DNA from: Microbacterium mangrovi
GTDB lineage: Bacteria > Actinomycetota > Actinomycetes > Actinomycetales > Microbacteriaceae
Length of the DNA: 64,000 nt
Assembly: GCF_000802305.1 (NCBI RefSeq)
Contig: NZ_JTDK01000001.1
Location: 248,001 to 312,000, forward strand
Direction of reading: 5' to 3'
A model generated the notes under the pieces. It was not told the DNA's origin. It saw only the letters and a list, made by a program, of their open reading frames with translations, and made no database searches. This document shows, piece by piece, positions 17,521-25,800 of this stretch. Every line of letters begins with the position of its first letter. The first letter of the stretch is position 1. The translations under genes and the position numbers were made by a program.

Positions 17521-17995
17521 GAACGAGTCAGCGGAACTCAATCAACTCTCCTTCTCGGTGTCGGGCCGCGTCGCGCGTCCGATCGCGGAAGTCTACGAAG
17601 CCGTCGCCGATCCCGAGCAGCTGTCGCACTACTTCGCGACGGGAGGCGCGCGCGGTCGGCTGGAGCCGGGCGAAGACGTCACCTGGGACTTCGCGGACTT
17701 CCCGGGGCGATTCCCGGTGACGGTCGTCGAAGCCGAGGCCCCGCACCGCATCGTCGTCCGATGGGGTGCGCGCAGTGCGGCGTCCGGCGACGCCACCACC
17801 GTCACCACTTTCGAGTTCGAGCCGATCGACGACGGAGCGCGCACCCTCGTCACCATCACCGAGGGCGCCTGGCTGGCGAGCGGCGACGGCGCCAAGGCGG
17901 CGTTCGGCAACTGCGAAGGGTGGACCGGGATGCTCGCGGCCCTCAAGATGTGGGTCGAGCACGGCATCAACCTCCGCGACGGCTTCTACAAGTGA
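17519..17995 (+). CDS. AHSA1/SRPBCC-domain protein
   Basis: 158 residues, a single START-like helix-grip domain. It opens SFSVSGRVARPIAEVYEAVADPEQLSHYF and ends GWTGMLAALKMWVEHGINL, the usual beginning and end of the AHSA1 (Aha1-like) family. These proteins bind hydrophobic ligands in the fold cavity. Partnership with a divergent ArsR gene is a common arrangement, but the ligand is unknown. No ribosome-binding site can precede the ATG because the ArsR start is 16 bp away, so translation may begin on a leaderless message. Confidence 0.88.
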   Translation: MNESAELNQLSFSVSGRVARPIAEVYEAVADPEQLSHYFATGGARGRLEPGEDVTWDFADFPGRFPVTVVEAEAPHRIVVRWGARSAASGDATTVTTFEFEPIDDGARTLVTITEGAWLASGDGAKAAFGNCEGWTGMLAALKMWVEHGINLRDGFYK

Positions 17996-18022
17996 CGGGC
18001 GCCCGCCGGGCGGTGGAGCCCG

Positions 18023-19057
18023 TCAGCGGTCGAGATCGGTCGCCAGCCAGCGGATCACGTCCCCCGCGGGTCCGGTCGGTGCGCTGCGGTAGCCGGTGCC
18101 CGCCCACAGGTGCACACGGTCCGGGTCTCCGGCCTGGGCCGCCGCGCGCCGCAGGTCCCGGGTCAGATGGTGGATCGCCGGGTAGCCGAACGGCGCGGTG
18201 GCCTCGTGCCGGGCGATGAAGCCGTTGTGCAGCCCCCGAGCGGGGCGACCGGTGAAGGCGTGGGTGATGACCGTCCGGTCGAAGCGGGGGTCGGCGAGCG
18301 CAGCGCGATGGGTCGCCGACGTCCCCGCCTCGTCGGTGCGCAGCAGCAGCGTCCCGACGGCGACGGCCTCGGCGCCGGCGGCCAGGAGCGTCGCCACCGC
18401 GGCGGGCCCGTCCACGCCGCCGGCGGCGATCACGGGAAGATCGATCGCGGCGCGCACCCGGCCGACCAGCTCGGCCGTACCGATCTCGTCGAGCGCCCGC
18501 TCCGCGTCGAAGGTCGCGCTGTGCCCGCCGGCATCCGGACCCTGCACGACCAGCCCGTCGGCACCCGCCTCGCGGGCCGCCACGGCCTCGGACGGCGTCG
18601 TGACGCTCGCCAGCACGACGGATCCCGCCCGGCGCAGCGCGGCGATCTCTGCGGCACGGGGCAGGCCGAACGTGAACGACACCACCGGGACGGGATGCCG
18701 CGTCAGCATGTCGAGCTTCTCGTGCCAGAAGTCGTCGTCGGCGACCGGCACCGGATTCAGGGGCACTCCGTGGGCATCGGCCTCGGGCTGGAGCTCGGCG
18801 GCGTACGCGCGGAAGGCGGCACCGTCGGCATCCGGCCCGGACGGCACGAACACGTTCACTCCGAACGGGGAACCGACCGCCTCGAGCCGCCGGATCTCGT
18901 CGGCGACGGCATCCGGCGTCTTGTATCCCGCGGCGAGGAACGGCAGGCCGCCCGCCGCGGCGACGGATGCCGCGAGCGCCACCGTCGTCGGCCCGCCGGC
19001 CATCGGCGCGGCGACGATCGGCAGACGCACACCCAGCGAATCCGGCAGTGCACGCAT
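18023..19057 (-). CDS. Nitronate monooxygenase (2-nitropropane dioxygenase family)
   Basis: 344 residues. The start is ATG 19057 (MRALPDSLGV) with GGAGG 7-8 nt upstream; an upstream extension of the frame is discarded. This FMN-dependent TIM barrel opens PIVAAPMAGGPTTVALAASV, carries the catalytic His in VQGPDAGGHSA, and has the phosphate-binding VIAAGGVDGPAAVATLLAAGAEAVAVG. It oxidises propionate-3-nitronate or related toxic alkyl nitronates using O2 in the cytoplasm. Divergent from the SDR gene with 85 bp between starts. Family is certain; substrate is not proven. Confidence 0.9.
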   Translation of the reverse strand: MRALPDSLGVRLPIVAAPMAGGPTTVALAASVAAAGGLPFLAAGYKTPDAVADEIRRLEAVGSPFGVNVFVPSGPDADGAAFRAYAAELQPEADAHGVPLNPVPVADDDFWHEKLDMLTRHPVPVVSFTFGLPRAAEIAALRRAGSVVLASVTTPSEAVAAREAGADGLVVQGPDAGGHSATFDAERALDEIGTAELVGRVRAAIDLPVIAAGGVDGPAAVATLLAAGAEAVAVGTLLLRTDEAGTSATHRAALADPRFDRTVITHAFTGRPARGLHNGFIARHEATAPFGYPAIHHLTRDLRRAAAQAGDPDRVHLWAGTGYRSAPTGPAGDVIRWLATDLDR

Positions 19058-19142
19058 CGGCGGTTCCTCCCTCGGCGAACAGGACCTTTCGCCTTCCCTC
19101 CACGGTAGGCGCAGCCGGGCCACGGAGGCTAACGTGTGGCGC

Positions 19143-19964
19143 ATGACTGATCTCGCACTCGTCACCGGAACGTCCTCCGGCATGGGAATGCACGCCGCGG
19201 TGGAGCTCGCCCGCCGCGGCCTGAACGTGGTCGCCACGATGCGCGACACCGGCCGCGCCGACCGGTTGCGGGATGCCGCCGCCGAGGCCGGCGTGCAGCT
19301 CGACATCCGCACCCTCGACGTCGTCGACCATGCCGGCGCGGCACGGGTCGTCGAAGAGATCGTCGCCGAGCACGGCGGAATCGACGTGCTCGTCAACAAC
19401 GCCGGCCGGGGGAGCGTCGGCTCGGCCGAGCAGCTGTCGATGGAGCAGATCCACGCGCAGCTGGACGTCAACTATCTCGCGCCGGTGCACCTGACCAAGC
19501 TGGTGCTGCCGGCGATGCGCGAGCGCGGTCGCGGCCACATCGTCACCGTGACGAGCGTCGGCGGGGTGGTCGGGCAGCCGTTCGCGGACGCCTACTGCGG
19601 CGCGAAATTCGCCGTCGAAGGATTCATGCAGTCCCTCGCCGCGACCGCCGAGCACTTCGGCGTGCACGTGTCGGTCATCGAGCCGGCGGCCGTCGCCAGC
19701 GACTTCGTCGCGAACGTCTCCCGGCCGACCGACGCGGGGGCGTATCAGCCGCTGCTGCAGGCCTATCAGGCGCGCACGGCGGGCGCGTTCGCGAACGCCC
19801 AGACGCCGGAGAGCGCCGCCCAGACGATCGCGGATGCCGCGACGGCCTCCGAGTTCCGTTTCCGCTGGCAGACGTCCGAGGCGGCGTCCTCCTTCGTCGG
19901 CGTTTCGCTCGCAGACCTCGACGGCTCGCGGGTGAGCGCCTTCACGCGCCCCTGGACGTCGTGA
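19143..19964 (+). CDS. Short-chain dehydrogenase/reductase
   Basis: 273 residues from ATG 19143. Classical SDR: cofactor loop TGTSSGMGMHAA, then LDVVD (adenine pocket), NNAGRG, catalytic Ser in VTVTSVGGV and YCGAK with Tyr and Lys. An Arg after the second strand (ATMRDTGRADRL) suggests NADP(H). The substrate is an unknown alcohol or ketone. Fifty-four bases downstream the MmpL gene begins; the gap holds a CTAG-rich palindrome, so the two may be transcribed separately. Confidence 0.9.
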   Translation: MTDLALVTGTSSGMGMHAAVELARRGLNVVATMRDTGRADRLRDAAAEAGVQLDIRTLDVVDHAGAARVVEEIVAEHGGIDVLVNNAGRGSVGSAEQLSMEQIHAQLDVNYLAPVHLTKLVLPAMRERGRGHIVTVTSVGGVVGQPFADAYCGAKFAVEGFMQSLAATAEHFGVHVSVIEPAAVASDFVANVSRPTDAGAYQPLLQAYQARTAGAFANAQTPESAAQTIADAATASEFRFRWQTSEAASSFVGVSLADLDGSRVSAFTRPWTS

Positions 19965-19968
19965 CGTG

Positions 19969-20001
19969 CTAGCGTCAGATCGCTAGCTTTTCTAGCGATC
20001 T
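19969..20001. promoter_or_regulatory. CTAG-rich operator upstream of the MmpL gene
   Basis: Perfect 10-bp inverted repeat AGATCGCTAG (19977-19986) and CTAGCGATCT (19992-20001) with a CTTTT loop, preceded by a third GCTAGCG at 19968-19974. CTAG is rare in high-GC genomes, so three within 30 bp stands out. Candidate binding site for the MarR protein encoded at 22661-23140. It could also terminate the SDR transcript. Confidence 0.55.
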
Positions 20002-20018
20002 TCTCTCCGGGAGCGACG

Positions 20019-22217
20019 ATGAGCACCAACGACACCACCGACGTCGCCGCACCGGTTCGCACCCGCAGCACGCCGCCGCCCCGGCGCGGACGCGTGCTGC
20101 GGGTGATCCTGTCCGCCGCGCTCATCCTCGGGTGGTTCGTCGCCGCGGGACTCGGCGGCCCGCTGTTCGGCAAGGTCGACGAGGTCTCCTCCAACGAGCC
20201 GACCGCCTACCTCCCGTCGTCGGCCGATGCGACCAAGGTGCAGAACAGCCTCCCGAAATTCCTCGGGTCCGATGCGATCCCCGCCGTGGTCGTGTTCCGC
20301 TCCTCCGGCACCATCGACGCCGCGACCCGCACGGCACTCGGCGACGCGGTCGACCAGGCGGCGAAGATCCACGGCGTCGTCGATTCGGCATCCCCGGTGC
20401 TCGTCTCGAAAGACGGGCGAGCGGCCGAGGTCTTCCTCCCGATCGATGCCGCGGGGGAGGTCGGCACGATCGTGGCGGAGGTCGGCGACGGTCTGCGCGC
20501 GAACGTGCCGGCCGGCATCCAGGTGTTCGTCACCGGCCCCGCGGGCTTCACGGCCGACCTCGTCAAAGCGTTCTCCGGCATCGACGGTCTGCTGCTGGGC
20601 GCCGCGCTCCTCGCGGTGTTCATCATCCTCGTCGCCGTCTACCGCTCGCTGCTGCTCCCGGTCGTCGTGCTGCTGACCAGCATGTTCGCCCTGTGCGTCG
20701 CACTGCTCGTCGTGTGGTGGCTCGCCAAGGACGGCGTGCTGCTGCTGAGCGGGCAGACGCAGGGCATCCTGTTCATCCTGGTGATCGGCGCCGCGACCGA
20801 CTACTCGCTGCTGCTCGTCGCCCGCTTCCGGGAGGAGCTTCGTTCCACCCGCGACCGCTGGACGGCCGTCAGACGTGCCTGGGTCGGCGCGTTCGAACCG
20901 ATTCTGGCGGCCGGCGGCACCGTCATCGCCGGGCTCCTCTGCCTGCTGTTCAGCGACCTGAAGTCGAACAGCACTCTGGGCCCGGTCGCCGCGATCGGCA
21001 TCGTGTTCGCCATGCTGGCCGCCCTCACGCTGCTGCCGGCACTCCTGTTCGCGTTCGGCCGCGCGGTGTTCTGGCCGCGCCGCCCGCCCTTCGAGCCGGA
21101 TGCCGCCCCGGACGAGATCCTCCATCGCCGCGGCCCCTGGCCGCGCGTCGCCGCCGGCATCCGGAGCCGCCCCCGCCTCACCTGGATCGCGGCGACCGTC
21201 GTGCTGCTCGCGGCCGCCGCCGGGGCCACCCAGCTGCAGGCCGACGGCGTCGCGCAGTCCGACCTGGTGCTCGGGCACTCCGACGCTCGCGCGGGGCAGA
21301 CCGTGCTCGGCGATCATTTCCCGGCCGGCTCCGGCAGTCCCGTCTTCGTCCTCGTCGACGAGAGCCGGATGCAGGATGCCGCCGACTCACTGCTGAACGC
21401 CGACGGCATCGGCAGCGTGTCGGGAACCTCGAAGGACAGCCCGAGCGGCGCGGTCGGCATCGGCACGAACGGCCCCGAGGCGTTCGGGCCGCCCGGAACC
21501 CCGGCGCCGGCGCTCACCGTCGTGGGCGGACGCGTCCTGCTGCAGGCGACGCTCACCGACCCGGCCGACTCGGCGGCCGCCGCCGACACCGTGCGCAGCA
21601 TCCGCTCCGATCTGGCCTCCACCGGCGCGAAGGTCGGCGGCGTGACCGCGACGGCGATCGACACGGATGCCGCCTCCATCCACGACCGCACGCTCATCAT
21701 CCCGATCGTGCTGCTGGTGATCCTGCTGATCCTCATGCTGCTGCTGCGGGCGATCGTCGCGCCCCTCCTGCTCGTGCTCACGACGCTGCTCTCGTTCGCG
21801 AGTGCGCTGGGCGTCTCCGCGCTCGTGTTCGACCACGGGTTCCGGTTCCCGGGCGCCGACCCGGCCGTGCCGCTGTTCGCCTTCGTGTTCCTCGTCGCCC
21901 TCGGGGTCGACTACAACATCTTCCTCATGACGCGCGTCCGCGAGGAGTCCCGGGAGCACGGCACCCGCGACGGCATCCTGCGCGGCCTCGTCATCACCGG
22001 CGGGGTCATCACGTCGGCGGGCATCGTGCTGGCGTCGACGTTCGCGGCGCTCGCCGTCATCCCTATCCTGTTCCTCGTGCAGATCGCGTTCATCGTCGCC
22101 TTCGGCGTGCTGCTGGACACCTTCCTGGTGCGCTCGCTGCTCGTGCCCGCCCTGTCGTACGACATCGGTCGCGCGATCTGGTGGCCGTCCCGGCTGAGCC
22201 GGAGCGCCGCCCGGTGA
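20019..22217 (+). CDS. MmpL-family RND exporter
   Basis: 732 residues in two homologous halves, each with one helix, an extracytoplasmic domain and five helices. Paired signatures are GAATDYSLLLVARFREELR in the first half and ALGVDYNIFLMTRVREES in the second; the Asp-Tyr pairs are the proton-relay residues of MmpL proteins. The family exports lipids, siderophores or drugs across the cytoplasmic membrane. At 732 residues it is the short actinobacterial type without a large C-terminal domain. GGGAG precedes the ATG. It overlaps the next gene by 4 nt (GTGA), so they are translationally coupled. Confidence 0.92.
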   Translation: MSTNDTTDVAAPVRTRSTPPPRRGRVLRVILSAALILGWFVAAGLGGPLFGKVDEVSSNEPTAYLPSSADATKVQNSLPKFLGSDAIPAVVVFRSSGTIDAATRTALGDAVDQAAKIHGVVDSASPVLVSKDGRAAEVFLPIDAAGEVGTIVAEVGDGLRANVPAGIQVFVTGPAGFTADLVKAFSGIDGLLLGAALLAVFIILVAVYRSLLLPVVVLLTSMFALCVALLVVWWLAKDGVLLLSGQTQGILFILVIGAATDYSLLLVARFREELRSTRDRWTAVRRAWVGAFEPILAAGGTVIAGLLCLLFSDLKSNSTLGPVAAIGIVFAMLAALTLLPALLFAFGRAVFWPRRPPFEPDAAPDEILHRRGPWPRVAAGIRSRPRLTWIAATVVLLAAAAGATQLQADGVAQSDLVLGHSDARAGQTVLGDHFPAGSGSPVFVLVDESRMQDAADSLLNADGIGSVSGTSKDSPSGAVGIGTNGPEAFGPPGTPAPALTVVGGRVLLQATLTDPADSAAAADTVRSIRSDLASTGAKVGGVTATAIDTDAASIHDRTLIIPIVLLVILLILMLLLRAIVAPLLLVLTTLLSFASALGVSALVFDHGFRFPGADPAVPLFAFVFLVALGVDYNIFLMTRVREESREHGTRDGILRGLVITGGVITSAGIVLASTFAALAVIPILFLVQIAFIVAFGVLLDTFLVRSLLVPALSYDIGRAIWWPSRLSRSAAR

Positions 22218-22642
22218 GGCTCTGGTCGCTGCATCCGGGCAGTCTCGACCGCGCCGGCCTCGTCGCCTGCTGGCGGGAGAGCCTGCTGGCCCAGGCCGTG
22301 CTCACCGGCGCCACGGCCGGATACCGGCACCACCCGCAGCTGGAGCGCTTCCGGGCCGAACCGGACCCGGTCGCCGCGGTCGGCGCATACCTCACCGGTC
22401 TCGCCGACGAGGCCGACCGGCGCGGGTACCGGTTCGACCGCACCCGCGTCGTGTCGCCGGCCGCGCCGCACCCGGTGATCGCGGTCACCGACGGGCAGCT
22501 CGCCCACGAGTGGGCGCACCTGGGTCGCAAGCTCGCCGCACGCAGCCCGGACGACGCGCGCCGCTGGGCGGAAGCCGTCCCGCGGCCGCATCCGCTGTTC
22601 CACGTCGTCGCGGGACCCGTGGCGTCGTGGGAGCGCGGATGA
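22214..22642 (+). CDS. Endonuclease V-like pyrimidine-dimer glycosylase homologue
   Basis: 142 residues from GTG 22214, overlapping the MmpL stop codon. MRLWSLHPGSLDRAGLVACW, then RESLLAQAVLTG and GYRHHPQLERF, match the T4 endonuclease V-type (Pyr_excise) family of small UV-repair glycosylase/AP lyases. Glu22 in the RE pair aligns with the catalytic Glu of the T4 enzyme. The T4 enzyme uses an N-terminal Thr amine; here residue 2 is Arg, so Met would probably be retained and the chemistry may differ. Coupling to an exporter gene is unexpected. Family fairly sure, activity uncertain. Confidence 0.75.
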   Translation: MRLWSLHPGSLDRAGLVACWRESLLAQAVLTGATAGYRHHPQLERFRAEPDPVAAVGAYLTGLADEADRRGYRFDRTRVVSPAAPHPVIAVTDGQLAHEWAHLGRKLAARSPDDARRWAEAVPRPHPLFHVVAGPVASWERG

Positions 22643-22660
22643 GGATGCCGGGTCCGGCGC

Positions 22661-23140
22661 CTACTCGGTGTCGATCGCTCCGGCCGTGGCATCCAGCACC
22701 CGGGCCGCGGCGCGCAGCTCGTCGTCGCTGAACGGCGCGAACGCCTCGCGCATCGCGGCCAGCCGCTGCCCGAACAGGCGGAAGAACTCGGACCGGGCGT
22801 GATCGGTCAGCTCCACCACGAGGGCGCGGCGGTCGGTGGGATGCGGCACCCGGACCACGTGCCCGGCCGCGCTCAGGCGGTCCAGGAGCTTGGTGGTCGA
22901 CGCGGTCGAGATGCGCAGGTGCCGGGACATGTCCGCCGGCGTCACGGCGACGCCCCGCTCCTCGCGCATGATGAGCAGCCGCAGCGCCGCGAGGTCGGTG
23001 ATGTTCATGTCCATGCCGTGCTTGAGCGCACCGTTCATGCGGTCGTGGGCGTCGCCGAAGTCGCGCACGGCGCGCAGCAGCGCGAGCACCGCGTCGTCTC
23101 GCGACGACGCGGTGCTCGCAGCGGCATCCTCGGGGGTCAT
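22661..23140 (-). CDS. MarR-family transcriptional regulator
   Basis: 159 residues. Central winged helix: LAALRLLIMREERGVAVTPADM, recognition helix HLRISTASTTKLLDRLSAAG, wing VVRVPHPTDRRALVVELT with the typical DRR. Flanking helices form the dimer. It lies 11 nt downstream of the GH32 gene on the same strand and converges on the MmpL operon with 18 nt between stops. It may regulate that operon through the CTAG palindrome, but this is inference. The Shine-Dalgarno-like GGAGGG sits only one base before the ATG. Confidence 0.9.
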   Translation of the reverse strand: MTPEDAAASTASSRDDAVLALLRAVRDFGDAHDRMNGALKHGMDMNITDLAALRLLIMREERGVAVTPADMSRHLRISTASTTKLLDRLSAAGHVVRVPHPTDRRALVVELTDHARSEFFRLFGQRLAAMREAFAPFSDDELRAAARVLDATAGAIDTE

Positions 23141-23151
23141 CCCTCCATCAT

Positions 23152-25674
23152 CTACCGCCAGCTGGACTTCAGGTGCCAGCCGTTCAGGCTCTGCAGCGTC
23201 GCGGTGCCGCCGGTCGCGAAGAGCCGCACCCCGCCGCTCGTCGCATCCGGGAACACCTGGTCGGTGAGGGTGACCCGGCCGTCGCCGGCGTACACCTCGA
23301 CCGAGTCGCGGTCGACGAGGATGCGGAGGGTGACCGCGCCGTGGTCGAGCGCGAGCGGCGCCGACGTGACGCCCGGGAACGCGGAGCTGAAGCCGACGTC
23401 ACCGGAATGCGTCCGGTCGACGAAGACCTGCCCGTTCACGGCGTCGTAGCCGATCCGCGTGTACTGGCCGCTGCCCGTCCGCACGTCCAGCCCGAACGTC
23501 TTCGCCGAGCCGGCGGTGAGGCGGGTCGTGAGGTCGAGCGTCGTCCCGGCGACGTTCAGCGGGACGGCCGCGTCGGATGCCGTGACCCCGGCGAGCTTCA
23601 CCGGCGGACCGGTGCGCAGCGACGACAGGGCGGCGACGGGCTGCTGCACCAGCTGTGCGCGGCCGTCGAGCGTCGCCAGCTTCATGGTGCGCGGGAGGGT
23701 CTCCGCCCCCTGCCAGGGGCTCGTCGGCACCTGACCCGCGTAATCCCAGTTGCTCATCCAGGCGACGCCGATCCGTTCGTTCTGCTTGGTGCCGTTCCAG
23801 GTGTTGAAGGCGTAGAAGTCCGACCCGAAGTCGATCCAGTGCGCGCGCTGGTTCGTGCTCAGCGCAGGCTGGTCGCTGAGGCGGAAATCGTCGGCGAGGA
23901 TGTGCCCCCAGCCGCCGGTGTTCGCATCGACGATCTGGATGCGGGCCTGGCGTCCTTGGAGGTCGGCGAGGTTCCACGACGTCCAGTCCAGGGCTTCGCT
24001 GCCGGAGCCCGTGGCGGAGCGGACCACCTGTCCGTCGACGAGCAGGTTCACGCTGGTCTGCACGTCCCACGGCTGCACCGGGGCATCCGCGAAGAGGATG
24101 TCGCCGACCATCAGGTGCCCCCACCCCAGGGTGCCGTCGTTCTGGTCGACGACCTGGATCTGCGCGGTCTGCCCGTGATAGCGGGAGACATCCCAGCTGG
24201 TCCACGTGAGGGTGGGGCTGCCTGTGCCGGTGGCGGTCGCGACGACAGCGCCGTCGATGACGAGGTTCACCGCGGTCGGGTTCGCCTGCCCCCAGGGATG
24301 CTCCCCGCCGGCGATCTGCAGGTCGATGTACGTGCTGTCGATCGTGAACTGCGGCGAGCTGATGGTGCCCTGCCCGGCGTCCCCGTCCGGAGCCCAGGTG
24401 TCCAGGGCCTTGGGGCCGAGCTGCCCGGGCAGCTGCTCGGTCGACGGCCCGGAGTTCGCGAACGCGCCGGTCGCCGTCCAGCCGTCGCCGTACGTGTCGC
24501 CGGAGAAGTCGGCGAACACGGTGTGTGCCGGCAGCGTGCCCGCCGGCACGGCTCCGTCGATGCGTGGGTGGTTTCCGCCGCCGACCTGGAAGTTCAGGTG
24601 CTGCTTGTCGATCGTGAACGCGGGGGAGGTGAGGGTACCGGTGGACCCGTCGCCGCCGTGGAAGCTGTCGACGAGCCGGGTGCCGTCGAAGCCGGTGACC
24701 TCCTGCTGGTCGGGCAGGGCGCCCGTCGCGGGGCCATCCCCGAACGCGGTCCCCGTGGTCGTCCAGTCGCCGTAGCTGCCGGACTCGAACGCGTCCAGCG
24801 CGTCGCCGGCGGGCGGGGTGTAGGTGGACGGGTCGTCCGAGGTGAAGGTCGTGCCGTCGAAGTCGCCGACGAAGTACTGCACGCCGGTGCTGCCGACGCT
24901 CACGCTCAGCACCCACTTGGTCTTGCGGGCGTCGCCGTCGACCGGCATCTCGTAGAGGTCGGGCATCTCCCAGACGCCGCTGGTGGATCCTGCCGCGCCG
25001 AAGTCGCTGAGGTGGGTCCAGCTCTTCAGATCGGGCGAGGAGTACACCGCGACCTTGTGCTGGTCGGAGAGGGTGATGACCATCCGCCAGCTCTGCGTCG
25101 GGGCGTACCAGAAGACCTTCGGGTCGCGGAAGTTCACCGAGGAGGCGTCGAGCACCGGGTTGCCGGCGTAGCGGGTCCAGGTGCGCCCCTTGTCGGTGCT
25201 GTACGCGATCGACTGCTTCTCGATGTTCGTGCCGTCCTGCACACTCGTGTACATCGCGACCATCGGCGGGTTCTTCCGGGTGCCGAACCCGCTCGTGTTG
25301 TTCGTGTCGACCACCGCGCTGCCCGAGAAGAACGTGCTGCTGCCCGCGTCGTGCGCGGGGCCCGTGACCGGGATGTCCGTCCAGTGCACGAGGTCGGTGC
25401 TGGTCGCGCCCTGCCAGGTGCCGAAGCTGAACAGGTAGTACTTCCCGTCGTCGAAGACGAGGCCGTTGGGGTCGCCGATCCAGCCGGACGGCAGGCTGTA
25501 GTGGAACTGCGGCCGGAAGGGCTCGTCGTACCCCGTCGACCCGGTCGAGCCGGTGGCGGGAGTCGCCGCTGCAGCGCTCAGGGTCGGAGTGCTCAGGGCC
25601 GGGATGCTCAGGGCGGCGGCGGCGAGGGCCGAGACCACCGTCACCGTTCTGCGTCGCCATCGTGAATGGACCAT
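23152..25674 (-). CDS. Secreted GH32 fructan hydrolase with nested binding modules
   Basis: 840 residues from ATG 25674 with AGGAGG upstream. Signal peptide 1-37. GH32 five-bladed propeller: nucleophile Asp68 in WIGDPNG, transition-state Asp184 in FRDPKVF, acid/base Glu236 in VWEMPDL (usually WECPDL). The propeller is interrupted at about 290-608 and resumes at HWIDFGSDFY (612) through MSNWDY. A C-terminal beta-sandwich follows, with VLVDRDSVEVY-like sequence (LRILVDRDSVEVYAGDG). The insert is a lectin-like module (294-375 plus 535-602) itself interrupted by a second copy (about 380-532). The enzyme should cleave beta-fructosides such as levan, inulin or sucrose outside the cell. Downstream of its LacI gene, with an operator between them. 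Confidence 0.9.
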   Translation of the reverse strand: MVHSRWRRRTVTVVSALAAAALSIPALSTPTLSAAAATPATGSTGSTGYDEPFRPQFHYSLPSGWIGDPNGLVFDDGKYYLFSFGTWQGATSTDLVHWTDIPVTGPAHDAGSSTFFSGSAVVDTNNTSGFGTRKNPPMVAMYTSVQDGTNIEKQSIAYSTDKGRTWTRYAGNPVLDASSVNFRDPKVFWYAPTQSWRMVITLSDQHKVAVYSSPDLKSWTHLSDFGAAGSTSGVWEMPDLYEMPVDGDARKTKWVLSVSVGSTGVQYFVGDFDGTTFTSDDPSTYTPPAGDALDAFESGSYGDWTTTGTAFGDGPATGALPDQQEVTGFDGTRLVDSFHGGDGSTGTLTSPAFTIDKQHLNFQVGGGNHPRIDGAVPAGTLPAHTVFADFSGDTYGDGWTATGAFANSGPSTEQLPGQLGPKALDTWAPDGDAGQGTISSPQFTIDSTYIDLQIAGGEHPWGQANPTAVNLVIDGAVVATATGTGSPTLTWTSWDVSRYHGQTAQIQVVDQNDGTLGWGHLMVGDILFADAPVQPWDVQTSVNLLVDGQVVRSATGSGSEALDWTSWNLADLQGRQARIQIVDANTGGWGHILADDFRLSDQPALSTNQRAHWIDFGSDFYAFNTWNGTKQNERIGVAWMSNWDYAGQVPTSPWQGAETLPRTMKLATLDGRAQLVQQPVAALSSLRTGPPVKLAGVTASDAAVPLNVAGTTLDLTTRLTAGSAKTFGLDVRTGSGQYTRIGYDAVNGQVFVDRTHSGDVGFSSAFPGVTSAPLALDHGAVTLRILVDRDSVEVYAGDGRVTLTDQVFPDATSGGVRLFATGGTATLQSLNGWHLKSSWR

Positions 25675-25715
25675 CGGGAACCTCCTCGTTCGCGTCCGGG
25701 CGACCGTCGCCCGGG

Positions 25716-25742
25716 GCGTGATAATTCGATTTAGCATCACGC
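25716..25742. promoter_or_regulatory. LacI-type operator upstream of the GH32 gene
   Basis: TGATAATTCGATTTAGCA (25719-25736) is a near-perfect palindrome with the central CG typical of LacI-family operators. It is embedded in an outer perfect 7-bp inverted repeat, GCGTGAT/ATCACGC (25716-25742), whose centre is offset by about 1.5 bp. It lies about 45 nt upstream of the GH32 start and just below the LacI gene. Confidence 0.75.
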
Positions 25743-25800
25743 AACGCACAGTCTGCTGGGGTTCGCGCCCGAGCGCAAGAGCGGATCGGTGCGAACCCGG

